Source of the DNA: Batrachochytrium dendrobatidis JAM81
Taxonomy: Eukaryota; Chytridiomycota; Chytridiomycetes; Rhizophydiales
Length of the DNA: 64,000 nucleotides
Assembly: GCF_000203795.2 (NCBI RefSeq)
Contig: NW_006281114.1
Location: forward strand, 372,001 to 436,000
Direction of reading: 5' to 3'
Of the stretch, positions 1 through 10,786 are shown one piece after another; position 1 is the stretch's first letter, and every line of letters begins with the position of its first letter. Both the position numbers and the translations under genes were made by a program. The notes under the pieces are model-generated. The model worked only from the letters and a program-made list of their open reading frames with translations, did no database searches and was not told where the DNA came from.

Positions 1-475
1 GAGAGAAGGACAGAATTGTATAGTGTTTGATTGGTATCAGTCTTGATGCTCGATACATGATAATTCGATGATGGATTGATAATTTTCGATTGTGGTGGTT
101 TAACGAGTATTTGAATATCAGACTAGTGAATCAGACACTCGATCGTAAATAGCTTTAAACAAGGTTTGCAATATGACTAAAATGCATGCACACCAACACT
201 GGTGAATGATTGGGTCGCTTTGAGGACGATAGTCGAGATTGTAAAAAGAAAAGCAAGTTTCGGTTTATGAATAAATCAATGGCATGCTGCCAGCATACTG
301 AGATGATTTCAATGACATTCACTTGACTGGAGTGATTTGGTATAATCCAAGAATACCGAATCAAATTTATATTAATTAACCATCTTGTTTACTTTAGATT
401 GCAATAAATATCTGAACCCAAAACTCATTTAATCATGACCAAGAGCCAATTATCCATTCATGCAATATCAATATA
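1..475. other. Intergenic, no supported gene
   Basis: This stretch lies downstream of the CYBC1-like gene. Only short frames without homology are present. I see no RNA gene or repeat in it. Confidence 0.5.
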
Positions 476-1449
476 TTATTGAGCCTTTTTAGGTTTCTTG
501 GCACTAGTCCTTTGACGAGGAAATTTGGACGCTAAAGACTCCTCCTTTATCCATTCAGGAAGTGGTTTTAGATCCATAAACTTGATAATTACTTGTGCAA
601 TGGATTCAAACTTGTTCTTGTTGTATTCTCCAATCACAGTGCTTTCGGAAGCAGGGATACGATAAAATCCCATTTCCGATTGGAATTCAAGTTCAATTCT
701 GTAAAGTCATCATGACAAAAATATAAGAACCAAACAAGTATGCATACCGAGATAGATTAAACTCATTTTGAAGATAATCTTACCGAAATGAAGTTAGATT
801 ACGATGTGTGGTAGATATCACCTCGCACTAATTTCAATGGCATGAATGGGTTATTATATCAATAAAATAAGACGACCATTACCAACATTTTTTATCCACT
901 CGACAAAACCAAACTTGTCTACATACATTAACAAGTTCGGATAGATTGCATACTCGGATAGATTCAATTCGACCAAACCGCTTTTTGGTGATGGAAACCT
1001 CTCTTTTTAATTTGTCAATGATTACAATATACGTATCATCAATAAGTGAGCTTGCCATGACAAGAAAGAAAATAAACGACACTCCAAAGTAAATCGGTGT
1101 TGTTGTTGTGTAGTAAGTGAGCGGCAGTCCAATCTAAATATGTTGCAACAGGGTTGAATGTCAGTGAATAGGCATTTAGATATGAATGCTATCTGAAACG
1201 ACGTACTTGAATGATCCATATACTATATGAGAATTATTGATGGTATTATTGATGGAATCGATAATTCTCAAATAAACACCATGGATTCTACCAATCAACC
1301 ATGTAAATACTTACAAGACAGAGAGTGATGGCAACAGCCCAGTCACCTCTTTGTGGCTCCATAACACATATATTAAGATGATTCTCTGTTTCCTCTACTC
1401 GAGGTGAGATTCTTCGCAAGCTACCAATAAACCCAATTATATGGTCCAT
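476..1449 (-). CDS. CYBC1: CYBC1/Eros-like protein (cytochrome b-245 chaperone family, DUF4564)
   Basis: Four exons (1449-1315, 1133-927, 827-784, 698-476) join in phase to a 202-aa protein, close to the 187 aa of human CYBC1. Residues about 35-75 form a hydrophobic, probably double-spanning hairpin around the first exon junction. It is followed by the family pattern of an acidic turn, a beta segment (IDKLKREVSITKKRF) and the C-terminal GFYRIPASESTVIGEY block, which matches human GFSHPLTQSAVMGHR. In animals CYBC1 is an ER chaperone that stabilises the NADPH oxidase subunit gp91phox. A role in maturing a fungal NOX or ferric-reductase-like haem protein here is inference. The C-terminus is lysine-rich (KKPKK). 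The gene lies 128 bp downstream of the lipase on the same strand. Intron 1 holds a 10-bp inverted repeat. Confidence 0.8.
1228..1270. repeat. Inverted repeat inside CYBC1 intron 1
   Basis: Arms TGAGAATTAT (1228-1237) and ATAATTCTCA (1261-1270) are perfect reverse complements. The 23-nt loop carries part of a short direct repeat (TATTGATGG). It would fold as a stem-loop in the pre-mRNA intron. Confidence 0.6.
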
Positions 1450-1577
1450 GTGCAAATCAGTTCTGGTTTATACAAGTTGAATTCAGGCACAAGAATGATT
1501 AGGCGCGAATTTATACAATTCATGTCGATTAACCAAAATTCAACTCAGCATTGACTCGATGGGTTTAAAAACAGGAA

Positions 1578-4500
1578 TCAATTAAATGACTTCATTTTGC
1601 GTACATCAGAAGACGATTTTACATTTCTGCGGATAGAGGCTTCAATCATATGTGACTGTCGAATGGGTTTTGCTACACTAACTCGGTCAGATACAGGTCC
1701 AACGTGCAGTGCTTTATCAGACAGATACTGAGATGCGTGGGACGATTTGAGTATGGGATATTGTATATCATCAATGGATGACATTGTGTTGCTGTGTCGA
1801 AACGGTATCACAGTATCAAGATTTATGTGGGATGACTCCAATGATCGGTCTTCATATTCCTTCTTTTTTTCTAGATTATGCTCTGCATTAAATAGTCGCT
1901 GTTTTAGTGTCAAAATGTTTTGGTTAAGACACAGTTCAATTTCAAGATGATTTCGTATGATTCCAATTCCTGTCGAATATACAAATTCAATTCAAGTTAG
2001 AAATAGATGTGCTAAATTAAAACAGTGGATTACAAAACTTTACTTTTCCATGTAGCACGCTCGCCATCAATCATATAGTCTGTGATAATTTGAACAGTTG
2101 GGTTAGATAGCACTTGAGGGTATTTTGTCCATGGCACATATGGTACAATTGTAATATCGCCCCAGTATTTCTGACAAATAATAGATTTTATCCGTGAAAG
2201 ATAACTGTTTTGAATACCAAGATCATCCAACTAGATTGGAAAAACATGTTAGTATTAAAGGCGACCTAGTGTAAATATACAAGACATGTACAAAGTCATC
2301 AATATATGACCTGCATAAGCCGGTGCTGAATCTCCCTTTGAGCCAAGTATCCGGTTTGTATTACAAACGATGAAAATCTGGTAGGTGCGCGATTTGTCCA
2401 GTCCATAAATGGCATAACATGTGGATTTACTATTTTTAAAATTCAATAGTTGAATAGTAAACCAATCATTAGTATATATTGACACCAGCTACATAAACAG
2501 CCAGATAAATCTAAAGATTTTTATCTGCAATTATAAAAGTGCAAGGGTGGTACCTTGAGCTACAATAAAATGGTTGACGCTAAAGAGTTCTGAAATGCGT
2601 TGAATTGGTAGATCGCTATATTTGAATACTCAAGCATATCAGACATACACTTGATCACATAAACCAATATGATTCTATTCAAATAAGTATATACACCAAA
2701 AGTATACCTTTCTACTGATCCATCGATCCAGCAATGACCAGACGGGTTCCAGGTAACAGTCATACCATTTGCATCTTTAGCCATAAGTGGTGCAGAGCGA
2801 TATACAAACGGCACAGCACAAGACGCAACTCTAAATGAATTTTAAAAAATAAGAAGTGCTGAAACTCAAAGATACAGATTGCATGGTAAATGCTCACACT
2901 GCAGACCAGATAAGCTAAATATAGTTAGAACCAAGATAAGGAATTAGCTACTATCGCAAATGCAAACCCTTTGATTCCATACTAGAAAACTTACCACATT
3001 GGGAGATGTTAGATAGTTGAGTAACCTTGGCATTTCGTAGTTTGTAGAAGAGCTAACAGTAATATTAAGGATGCGTCGCGTGCGATTAAATGCTTCCTAA
3101 AAGTGAATCATGATTAGTAAATCATTACCAAGAAAGTATTGGATATTTCAAAGATTCAACCATAAACATATTGGTTCTATATACCTGGAATGTAATTTCA
3201 CCCAAATTTTGCCTCATCGAGTTTGTAAATACTTCAACATCAAATACCACTCCTATAGATGCACATTCACAATAATTGCATGTAAAGTTAGCTGATGATG
3301 TAGCAATAGGTATTGCAAGATTGTATAACCAAGTCATGTACCATGTTCAAGCAAGCGCACAATCCGAAAAAGTGCTTTACCACGTTCTCTTGGGACCTCA
3401 AACACATCCAGATTTAGCAACTCTGGGTTTAAAACAATGGGAAGTTCGCTATCAATATGAATGCAAGTGGCTGCTGCAACAATTGCACCACAGGACGATC
3501 CAGAAATGATCTTTGGGAGCATTCTCATTTCAAACATTGCTTTGATGGTACCAATATGAATTAATCCTGAAAATCACCATACAATTTAAATCAAATTAGT
3601 TTTTACAATACAGATCAAATGAATGCAATAAACCAGTTGATGATATCAAAAGCCGCCTCGAGTTCAAGACAATTAAACTAAAATAGCAAAGCAAATTCAC
3701 AAACCAAATGCCCCGCCTCCACTGAGAAGCAGAGCAGTGCGACCAAAAGCCTTTTGTAGCTCAAGAAAGTACTCCATTTTTCGATAATCGTTTATATTTT
3801 TGTCATAAGTGTCACATACGAAATTGAGTTGCTTGGTCACTTCATCTATATAGTCTTCTATTAGTAGCTTTGTACCCACGTGAGTCTGCTCGTATAACTA
3901 CTCCAAGTTTAAATCAGAAAAGTTAATATAAATGCATAAACCAAAAAACAACCATCATCAAACTAAATAGATTTATGATCGTGGGATATTTAGTAGTGTT
4001 TAAACTTTTACTCAATAACCAAAAGCATTCAAATGATCAACATCATAACATACATGAGGATTTCCAAAATTTCCTAGACTTCGTGTTAGAGTTGAACGAA
4101 TATGTTGCATCAAATTTTTTAGCCCATCATCGACTCTATGTTCACGTAGTCTGTTGAGTCGATCTCGAACAATTCTGTAATCATAATACGGAGACTCTTC
4201 GTGTATTTTCCAAATATCATTATCTATGTAAATAGTTGCAATCCCAAATCTCGAGTTAGCCAGATCAATTGTATATATTCAAAGATTTGACCATGAGCCA
4301 AAATGAAATATATACCTTCCCATCTATCCAACATGAATCCAGCTGCAGCCCACTGTTCATAGGAGTTTGCTATTTTCATCAAGTATTTATAGTAGTGACG
4401 TCTGTTTCTGTTTCCAGCCAAAAACCATATTACATTCTAATAGTAATGAAAATCAATGTGATCGCTGAGTTGAATAAAAGCCAATACAAAGTGATAATTG

Positions 4501-4898
4501 AATGCATGAATCTACTGCAAACCAAAAAACATCAATACCTTGATGTAATGGCTGGATACATCGTAGACAACATTGGAAATAGGGGAAATAACGTTTCCGG
4601 CAGCACAGGCAGCAGAATTAGGAAGAAATGAAAATAAATTAAAGTGTGTAATGCTGCGAATGATATGAGTGAATGGTTCAACTATTCGGCTAGAAAGAGC
4701 AGCAGTAGAACCAAGGCCAGTAGTAGTGGGAACAGTATTAATCTTGGCACTTTTGATGAGAATTGCAGTAGGAAAAGATTCAGCAGAATCCAAAGACTGA
4801 ACAGAAGTCATTGTGGAATGTGAGTTTGGATGAATTGCAGTACATGAGATATTATCGTCGATATCGCCCTTCATTCCATTCACCATTGAACTCGGCAT
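1578..4898 (-). CDS. Patatin-domain triacylglycerol lipase (TGL3/4/5 and SDP1 family)
   Basis: A multi-exon gene starting at 4898 (ATG CCG AGT) and ending at 1578. The first exon encodes a low-complexity N-terminus. The family's pre-patatin helical region follows (RRHYYKYLMKIANSYEQWAA, then an HRVDDGLK block near 4130-4100). The patatin core has the oxyanion loop SGGGAFGL at about 3700, the nucleophile elbow GSSCG at about 3500 and the acidic residue of the Ser-Asp dyad in WIDGSVE at about 2725. The C-terminal blocks YWGDITIVP and DGERATWKS (2230-2040) are typical of SDP1/TGL4 lipases. A basic, serine-rich tail follows (1913-1578). The expected role is hydrolysis of stored triacylglycerol at lipid droplets. 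The Ser-Asp dyad is intact. Exon borders between 2255 and 4420 were not all resolved. Confidence 0.85.
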
Positions 4899-5090
4899 TG
4901 TTTGGCAAGCTTGAAAATCAAGTGTTTTGACACGAGTTTAAAATTTAGGGACACACCCTAAATTTAACAGTTTACTCCCTATAATAAATTGGAATTCAGC
5001 TGAAATACAGTTTGAATTTGGGGTTTGTCGCTTAAATGCTGAATTCGCATTTCAACTTTGACATTAACTGTAATTCAACTTTTTACCTGG
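4899..5090. promoter_or_regulatory. Divergent promoter between TGL-like lipase and DBR1, with a perfect palindrome
   Basis: The 192 bp between the two start codons must hold both promoters. A perfect 10-bp inverted repeat (AAATTTAGGG at 4941-4950, CCCTAAATTT at 4956-4965) flanks ACACA. It could be a dimeric factor site or a hairpin. Which gene it serves is unknown. Confidence 0.5.
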
Positions 5091-7073
5091 ATGAAAGTTG
5101 CTGTTCAAGGCTGCTGCCATGGAGAATTGGACAAGATATTTGCGTCAGTGCGGTACATTCAAGAAACTCAAAATATCACAATTGATCTTTTGATAATCTG
5201 TGGCGACTTTCAAGCCATGCGAAATACTGCCGATCTGGCTTCTATGGCTTGTCCTGACAAATATAAACATTTGGGAACCTTTTACCAATACTACAGTGGA
5301 CAAAAAACTGTTCCTGTGCCTACTATTTTTGTTGGTGGAAATCATGAGGCTTCTAACTATCTATGGGAACTTTATCATGGTGGATGGGTGTGTCCAAACA
5401 TCTATTTCTTGGGTTTCGCTGGTTGCGTACGATTTGGAAGTGTGCGTATTGCTGGAATTTCCGGAATCTATAAAGAAAATCATTATAACGAAGGCCATTA
5501 CGAGCGATTTCCATACAATGACGGCCATGTCAGATCCATCTACCATGTGCGTAAATTCAATGTATATCGTCTTGCCCAGATCAATACTCCCGTCGATATA
5601 TTTCTCTCTCACGATTGGCCTACTGGTATTGCCTATCATGGAAACACTCGGCAGCTGCTGCAATTCAAAAAACATTTTAAATCAGAGGTATGTAAACTGG
5701 TGATTTGAATATTAAACAATGCATGGATTTTTTGCTTATATTTTTATTCTAGGTACAAAGCAACACTTTGGGAAGTCCTCCAAATGAATTTCTGCTTCGA
5801 AAACTAAAGCCATCATTTTGGTTTGCTGCACATTTGCATGTCAAATTTGCTGCATTGTTTGACCATGATCATGTATCTGCACCAGCACCTGTTTCTGCTA
5901 CACCGTCTTTTTCAATCGAATCTATAGCTCAAGTTGATAATGCCGATGAAATCAAAATTGACAGCGAAGATGATGACATTGATCCGCAATGTGTTAAACC
6001 TCAACAGGAATTGTCTTTGAATTCAATCTCATCAGATGAACCAAAACTATCAAGTCCAGTCGTGTCTTTGATACCACCAGACATTTCATCCAAATTAATA
6101 CTCGAGAAAAATCTGACAGCCTCGGCTAACGATACAAATCCTGTTCCATTTAATACAAACCCTGACGAAATCATGATTTCAGATTCAGAAGGCGGCGATG
6201 ATGACAAACAGAATATCATAGATCATACAGTAAATTCAGATAATCTTGCCTGTCCCAATACTCAATCAGTACGTGCTTCTCAGTCCACAAAGTTTTTGGC
6301 ATTGGATAAATGTCTTCCAGGACGTGACTTTCTTCAAGTAATTATTCTGAACTTGGCTTTATGAAATTTATCAAAACGCCTTTTTAATTTATCAACCATT
6401 ATTTATGGATATTTATTTGATGTATTAGATTGTTGATATACCCACAGATCCAGACACTAAAATACCACTGCGGTTTTACCATGACGAAGAGTGGTTAGCA
6501 ATTGTGCGAGCTACTCATCAGTCGTTTTCTGATGCTCGCATTCAACAGCCATTTCCATCCGACAGTGATACTCAGTTGTATGTATATGCTACTCTTTGAC
6601 TTGAAGTGCAAAATTTGGTACTTGAACTGTTGCCACAGATCTGATATCTATTCATTTTAAATATTAGACAAGTTCAACGGGAGCGTGTTTGGGTTCGAGA
6701 AAATATATTAAAACCTCTTCAAGCAGATCCTTCAACTGGATACCCTATTATCGAGTCATTTTCACAAACAGCATCTGCACATGATCCCTTTTCTCCTAAT
6801 AGAAGTCGCAGAGGTAATTGATTGATTTTAACCAATGTCCAAGGTTTTATTTGATAGTATATATTATCAAAAGAAATGACGAAACCTAATCTTTGCTTGC
6901 TGAATGTGTAAACAGACGAGACTTTTTCAAATATACAAACTGTCGAATTTTGTAAAATGCTGCAGATTCCAAACAAAATCAACCCCCATGGAACAGTCGT
7001 TGAGCCGATTTTCACTAGTTTTGCTCAGCTTCCTGACAAACATGACAAGTTGGCAACAGAAACATCACAATAA
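5091..7073 (+). CDS. DBR1: Lariat debranching enzyme
   Basis: Five exons (5091-5687, 5753-6337, 6429-6577, 6668-6813, 6916-7073) join in phase to a 544-aa protein. An in-frame codon upstream exists, but the family start [17 protein letters not shown] at 5091 is preferred. DBR1 is a metallophosphoesterase that cleaves the 2'-5' bond of excised intron lariats in the nucleus. Metal-binding and catalytic motifs are all present: [33 protein letters not shown] and [10 protein letters not shown] low-complexity acidic stretch (about residues 260-380) separates the catalytic domain from the conserved [16 protein letters not shown] block. The far C-terminus matches the family's second conserved region. 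The gene ends 54 bp from the end of the convergent SNRNP35 gene. Confidence 0.95.
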
Positions 7074-7127
7074 ACTCAAAATAGTCTAGCAATTATATAG
7101 TCGGTTTGTTTTAAAAGTGAAAGTGTT

Positions 7128-8172
7128 TTAGCGGCTGTCATATCTAGAGCTATATTTTGAATCAGAATGTCGACTGGAATGAGATGACGGTTTTTGAGGA
7201 GAACGAGTACGCTGGTATCTGCTTGAGTTGCGCTCACCTCTACTGTCAGTAGAGTCCCTTCTTGAATCTCTGTCGTCACGGTATTTAGAGACTTCACTGC
7301 GACCTTTTCCACCTTTATCACTAGAATGACGATCCCAAACTCGATTAGCAGAGTGTCGTTTACTACTCGAATCATAACACTTCAAGTCTCTTTGATCCCA
7401 TGGACGCTTGGAATCATCACGACCGGTAGATGGTAATCGTGACTGCAAGGGATATTTAAATGGATGATGCCGTCCACCAAATCTCATTTGACCCGACTCC
7501 TTTTTCCCGCCAAGACCACCACCCAATCGACGCGGAATCCATCCAGTAACAGTTCTACCATGCTCAGTATCGACCAAGATGTGTTGTCCATGCAAATGGA
7601 TTCCATGACATGCTCGAATTGCAGCATTTACATCATGCTGACTTTCCATTTCTACAAATGCATACCCACGGCTCTGTCCTGTAACTAACCTCGAGTCAAT
7701 AATAAACTGAGTTTTAATTTCATAAAGGCAGGGATAAACTCGAGTCAAGATTTGGTAAAATTACATACTATTATTCACTATAATGCGACATTGAAGAACA
7801 GTTCCGTATGGACGAAATGTATCTGCAAGAATATCTTCAAATCAACCTGTTAGATGGATGATATAAACGGTAGTCACACTGGCAGAAAATAACCAACCTT
7901 GAGTAACAGAGGGAGCTAGACGACCAACAAACAGAGTACGACTTGGTGTAGTGGTAATGGTCGGATCGAGCTTGGCATCGGGAGGGATGACTAAGAGGTT
8001 GAGTCAGCATAAAATACCATTAGAATGGAGTTGAAGTGGTGCAGATTTGATAAGCAAATAGGAATGGAAAGCACTTGCATTTAGCAGATAATGCACGAAT
8101 CAATGCCTTGTCATGACAGATGCCAGTTGTTCCTTGAATGTTGCCAGCAGTAACAGGATTGTAAGTAAGCAT
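7128..8172 (-). CDS. SNRNP35: U11/U12 snRNP 35 kDa protein (minor spliceosome)
   Basis: Four exons (8172-8079, 7990-7898, 7834-7769, 7678-7128) join in phase to a 267-aa protein. It starts MLTYNPVTAGNIQGT, like human YDPLKAGSIDGT. One RRM follows, with RNP2 TLFVGRL and RNP1 RGYAFVEM. The diagnostic block GWIPRRLGGGLGGKKESGQ then FGG separates U11/U12-35K from U1-70K, which reads GWRPRRLGGGLGG and lacks KKESGQ. The C-terminus is an Arg/Ser/Asp-rich tail. The protein contacts U11 snRNA and helps recognise U12-type 5' splice sites. The first intron appears to be GC-AG (donor GCAAGT at 8078), because only that donor restores the frame. The 3' end is convergent with DBR1. An upstream in-frame GTG is not used as the start. 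Confidence 0.9.
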
Positions 8173-9080
8173 TTGGCAAGTGATAATCACAACTAAACGA
8201 TAATCAACTGCCACGTGAGTAGTGTATAAGAATGATGGATAGTATCGTTATTGAATGTGATGATTCGGCCAACTTGTATCTTCAAAATCAGATTTACAAA
8301 TAGCAGATTTTATATTCACGTAGAATGGATCGCTTGTATTGGTTTGCAGTGACTGCCTCGGCTTTAGAATAGATTATGATTAAATATTCGTTGTTTCTCT
8401 ACTCGACACTCTTAATTCATCAATAAACACAATGCTCATTGTATAATGTAAACTATAGTTTTTGAATTGAGATTGTCCTCTTGTTGTATGACTACCAAAA
8501 GACAGTAAACTTGTCAAGGACTTTAGACAGTGCTCAGTATATTTGGCAAGACTCATCATTTCATTAGATTGGCTGTTTGTTGAGCACCCTTATTGTGCTC
8601 TATCCACATGGATACAGTTGCAGGGGTTTCAAGTGAACAGCAGCTTTTAGACTGGTAACCCACACTCAACCCTTATGCTTATAGCCCTGTGTTGGCTTAC
8701 AGCTGTCTTTAGACTACAGGGTTAGTCTGTTGTGCTCAACCCTTGTGCAATCACCATACATTTGGTCCTATCATTTCACATCATATTGTAAATAAACACC
8801 ATCAAGTTTGTGTCCTATCTCGTCTTGTAACTTTGAAATACGCCCTTAGTTTCAGCAATTCTGCTGATACCCAATTAGCACACCCAAGTTGTGCAGATTA
8901 GCCTTGCACGTACCTTTCAGTGCGTTGTGGTAGCTTATATTCCGCCCTTTTAGAGTATGTGTAGACAGTTTAGATCTAGAGGCTGTAACATGAACTGTGA
9001 CTTTGTTTCCCCTCCCCTACTCTCAAATTTTATTTAAATAGCCTTTGAAATAACCATCTATTCATTACAACTTCATTGAA
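8173..9080. other. Divergent intergenic region upstream of SNRNP35 and the PL14-like gene
   Basis: About 900 bp without a convincing gene. 8300-8500 carries a copy of a degenerate dispersed repeat, including the palindrome AAACTATAGTTT (8450-8461), the TGACTACCA motif and an inverted copy of the terminal motif. 8570-8760 contains several imperfect copies of an ACTCAACCCTT/GTGCTC motif. A TATA-like TTTATTTAAATAG lies near 9030, about 45 bp before the PL14 start. Confidence 0.4.
8300..8500 (-). repeat. Degenerate dispersed intergenic repeat, copy A
   Basis: Read on the minus strand, this shares ordered blocks with 19797-20130: AACTATAGTTT, an ATAATGARC/TTGTGTTTATTGA block, and the end motif CATTCTACGTGAATA (8311-8330). 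The blocks occur in the same order at similar spacing. Identity is modest and was judged by eye. Confidence 0.5.
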
Positions 9081-10557
9081 ATGCATTTCTCTGCCATAAT
9101 CTCGTTGACATTTGGGCTTGCTGGTACGATTGCACCTTTGATTCATTAGTGAATGGATCAAACCTTGATCGTGTTTATTGGAAACTAATCTACTTTTCAC
9201 CTTTTTTAAACTCATCAGGCATAGTTCCAGCTGTCCTTGCAATCCCACAATCTCCTGGATGCAATTCACGTAAGTTTCTATATCCGACCAAATCTTGCAA
9301 AATGATTGCCTATTCCCTATATGCATGCCCTACCATATAGTGGAAATCATTCCGCCTAAACCAAGTGAATGATTCACCACATGCATACTGAGCTGAGCCA
9401 TTAACGCATCACCAGAGTATAATTGGCTAATCCATTGTCTTGTATTACCCAAATATTCCCTTATCCCACAGCTTCTGGATGCGAAAGCTCGACAACCAAC
9501 AGCAATCGCTTGTATCCGTTAGGATCATCATGTACCTCCAACAATGAGTGTGCTTCCGGCGTGTGTCGAAATGAGATATGTGTTGAAGTGGGAGATCCTG
9601 AATCTCAGGTACATCTCGTGAAGCGTGTGTTGCCCGAGAAAACTTCTGACAAGTGTGCTGGCGGGGATTGTGGTGCCTCGACCTCTGGAGAAGGTGGTGC
9701 AGCTGGAGGATCCCAGTTAATCAGTGAATGGAAACTTCCCGGCTTCCCCAGCCATGACTTGAGTGGCTTTAATGTTGTTCATGATAAGTTTGGCAAACAA
9801 AACCGCAAGTTTATCAAGGATCCCGCTGGTGAAAATACAGTCTTGCAAGTAATTTACCCTGCTGGAAGCTATGCCCCTGGTGCAAAACCTGTTGGTGGAA
9901 CTGGGTTCATGGCTCAGCCAATAAATCTTAAAGGAGCAAGAGTCGTCGCGTTTGGATATGATGTATTTTTCCCAGCTGGGTTCAATTTTGTCAAAGGTGG
10001 CAAGTTGCCCGGTATGTACGGTGGAGGTCCTGAAACTACTGGTCGTGATTCAAAGGGATTCTTTTCGTCTCGATTCATGGTGAGCGTTATTTGATTGGGA
10101 ACCGATTGCACATTTGTAATTTATTTATTAACCCAAGAATCTATATTATGAATGTTAGTTTAGGACCGGGGGTGAAGGTGAAGCTCACTTGGATGTCCCT
10201 CTTGATAAACAAGTACCTGGATTCTGCAAAATACCACCTAAAAGTGTCTGTAACCCATCCTTTGGTGCATCTATTGGCCGTGGAGCATGGAAATTTCCCA
10301 CAGGCGAATGGGTCACTCTCAGCCAATCTATCGCCCTTAATACTGTAGGCAAGAATGATGGGTCTGTCATAGTAAAAGTCAATGGCAAGGTCGTGATTGA
10401 GTTCCATGAGATTACATGGATAACAGATTCTAGCTCTGGATTCCTTGGGCTTGCATTCGAGACATTCTTTGGTGGAGGCTCGAAGGATTGGGCAACACCT
10501 ATTGAGCAGCACACCCTATACAAAAACTTTTTCATTCAAATTGTTGACCAATTATAA
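9081..10557 (+). CDS. Secreted polysaccharide lyase, PL14-like (alginate/glucuronan lyase fold)
   Basis: Four exons (9081-9123, 9219-9269, 9472-10079, 10159-10557) join in phase to 366 aa. The N-terminus is a signal peptide (MHFSAIISLTFGLAG, then VPAVLA). A small Cys-rich module follows at about residues 30-65, with six cysteines around SSCTSNNECASGVCRNEIC. A Gly/Ser-rich linker leads to the lyase domain at about 100-366. Recognisable PL14 blocks are FGYDVFFPAGFNFVKGGKLP, MYGGG, FRTGGEGEAHLDVP and FFGGGSKDW near the end. PL14 enzymes cleave uronate polymers such as alginate or glucuronan by beta-elimination, but the substrate here is not decided by sequence. The Cys-rich module could bind substrate or wall. 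The gene is convergent with the SAC1-like gene. Confidence 0.8.
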
Positions 10558-10786
10558 GCGATTCATTGGATTGTTTTGCAAGACATTGCTTCTATACCTA
10601 CCAATTACACGTAGACATTTGATGGTTTCACACAAATAGATTGACATGATACATTTATTTTTGTTTTATGGAGTGGTTTCTGATTTAAATTGGATGATGT
10701 ATAGTTTGCTAGTCTCACCAAAAATATTAATAGAATAGCAACCACAGATAGAACCTCGACTAAAAAGTTGATGTTTGAATATCGCT

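Noticed and set aside
155..364. 69-codon minus-strand frame near the window start
   Set aside because: Low complexity, no family features, and no splice context.
7679..7768. Possible non-canonical intron border in SNRNP35
   Set aside because: A canonical acceptor (TTACAG|GA) a few bases downstream closes the frame and gives a normal RRM.
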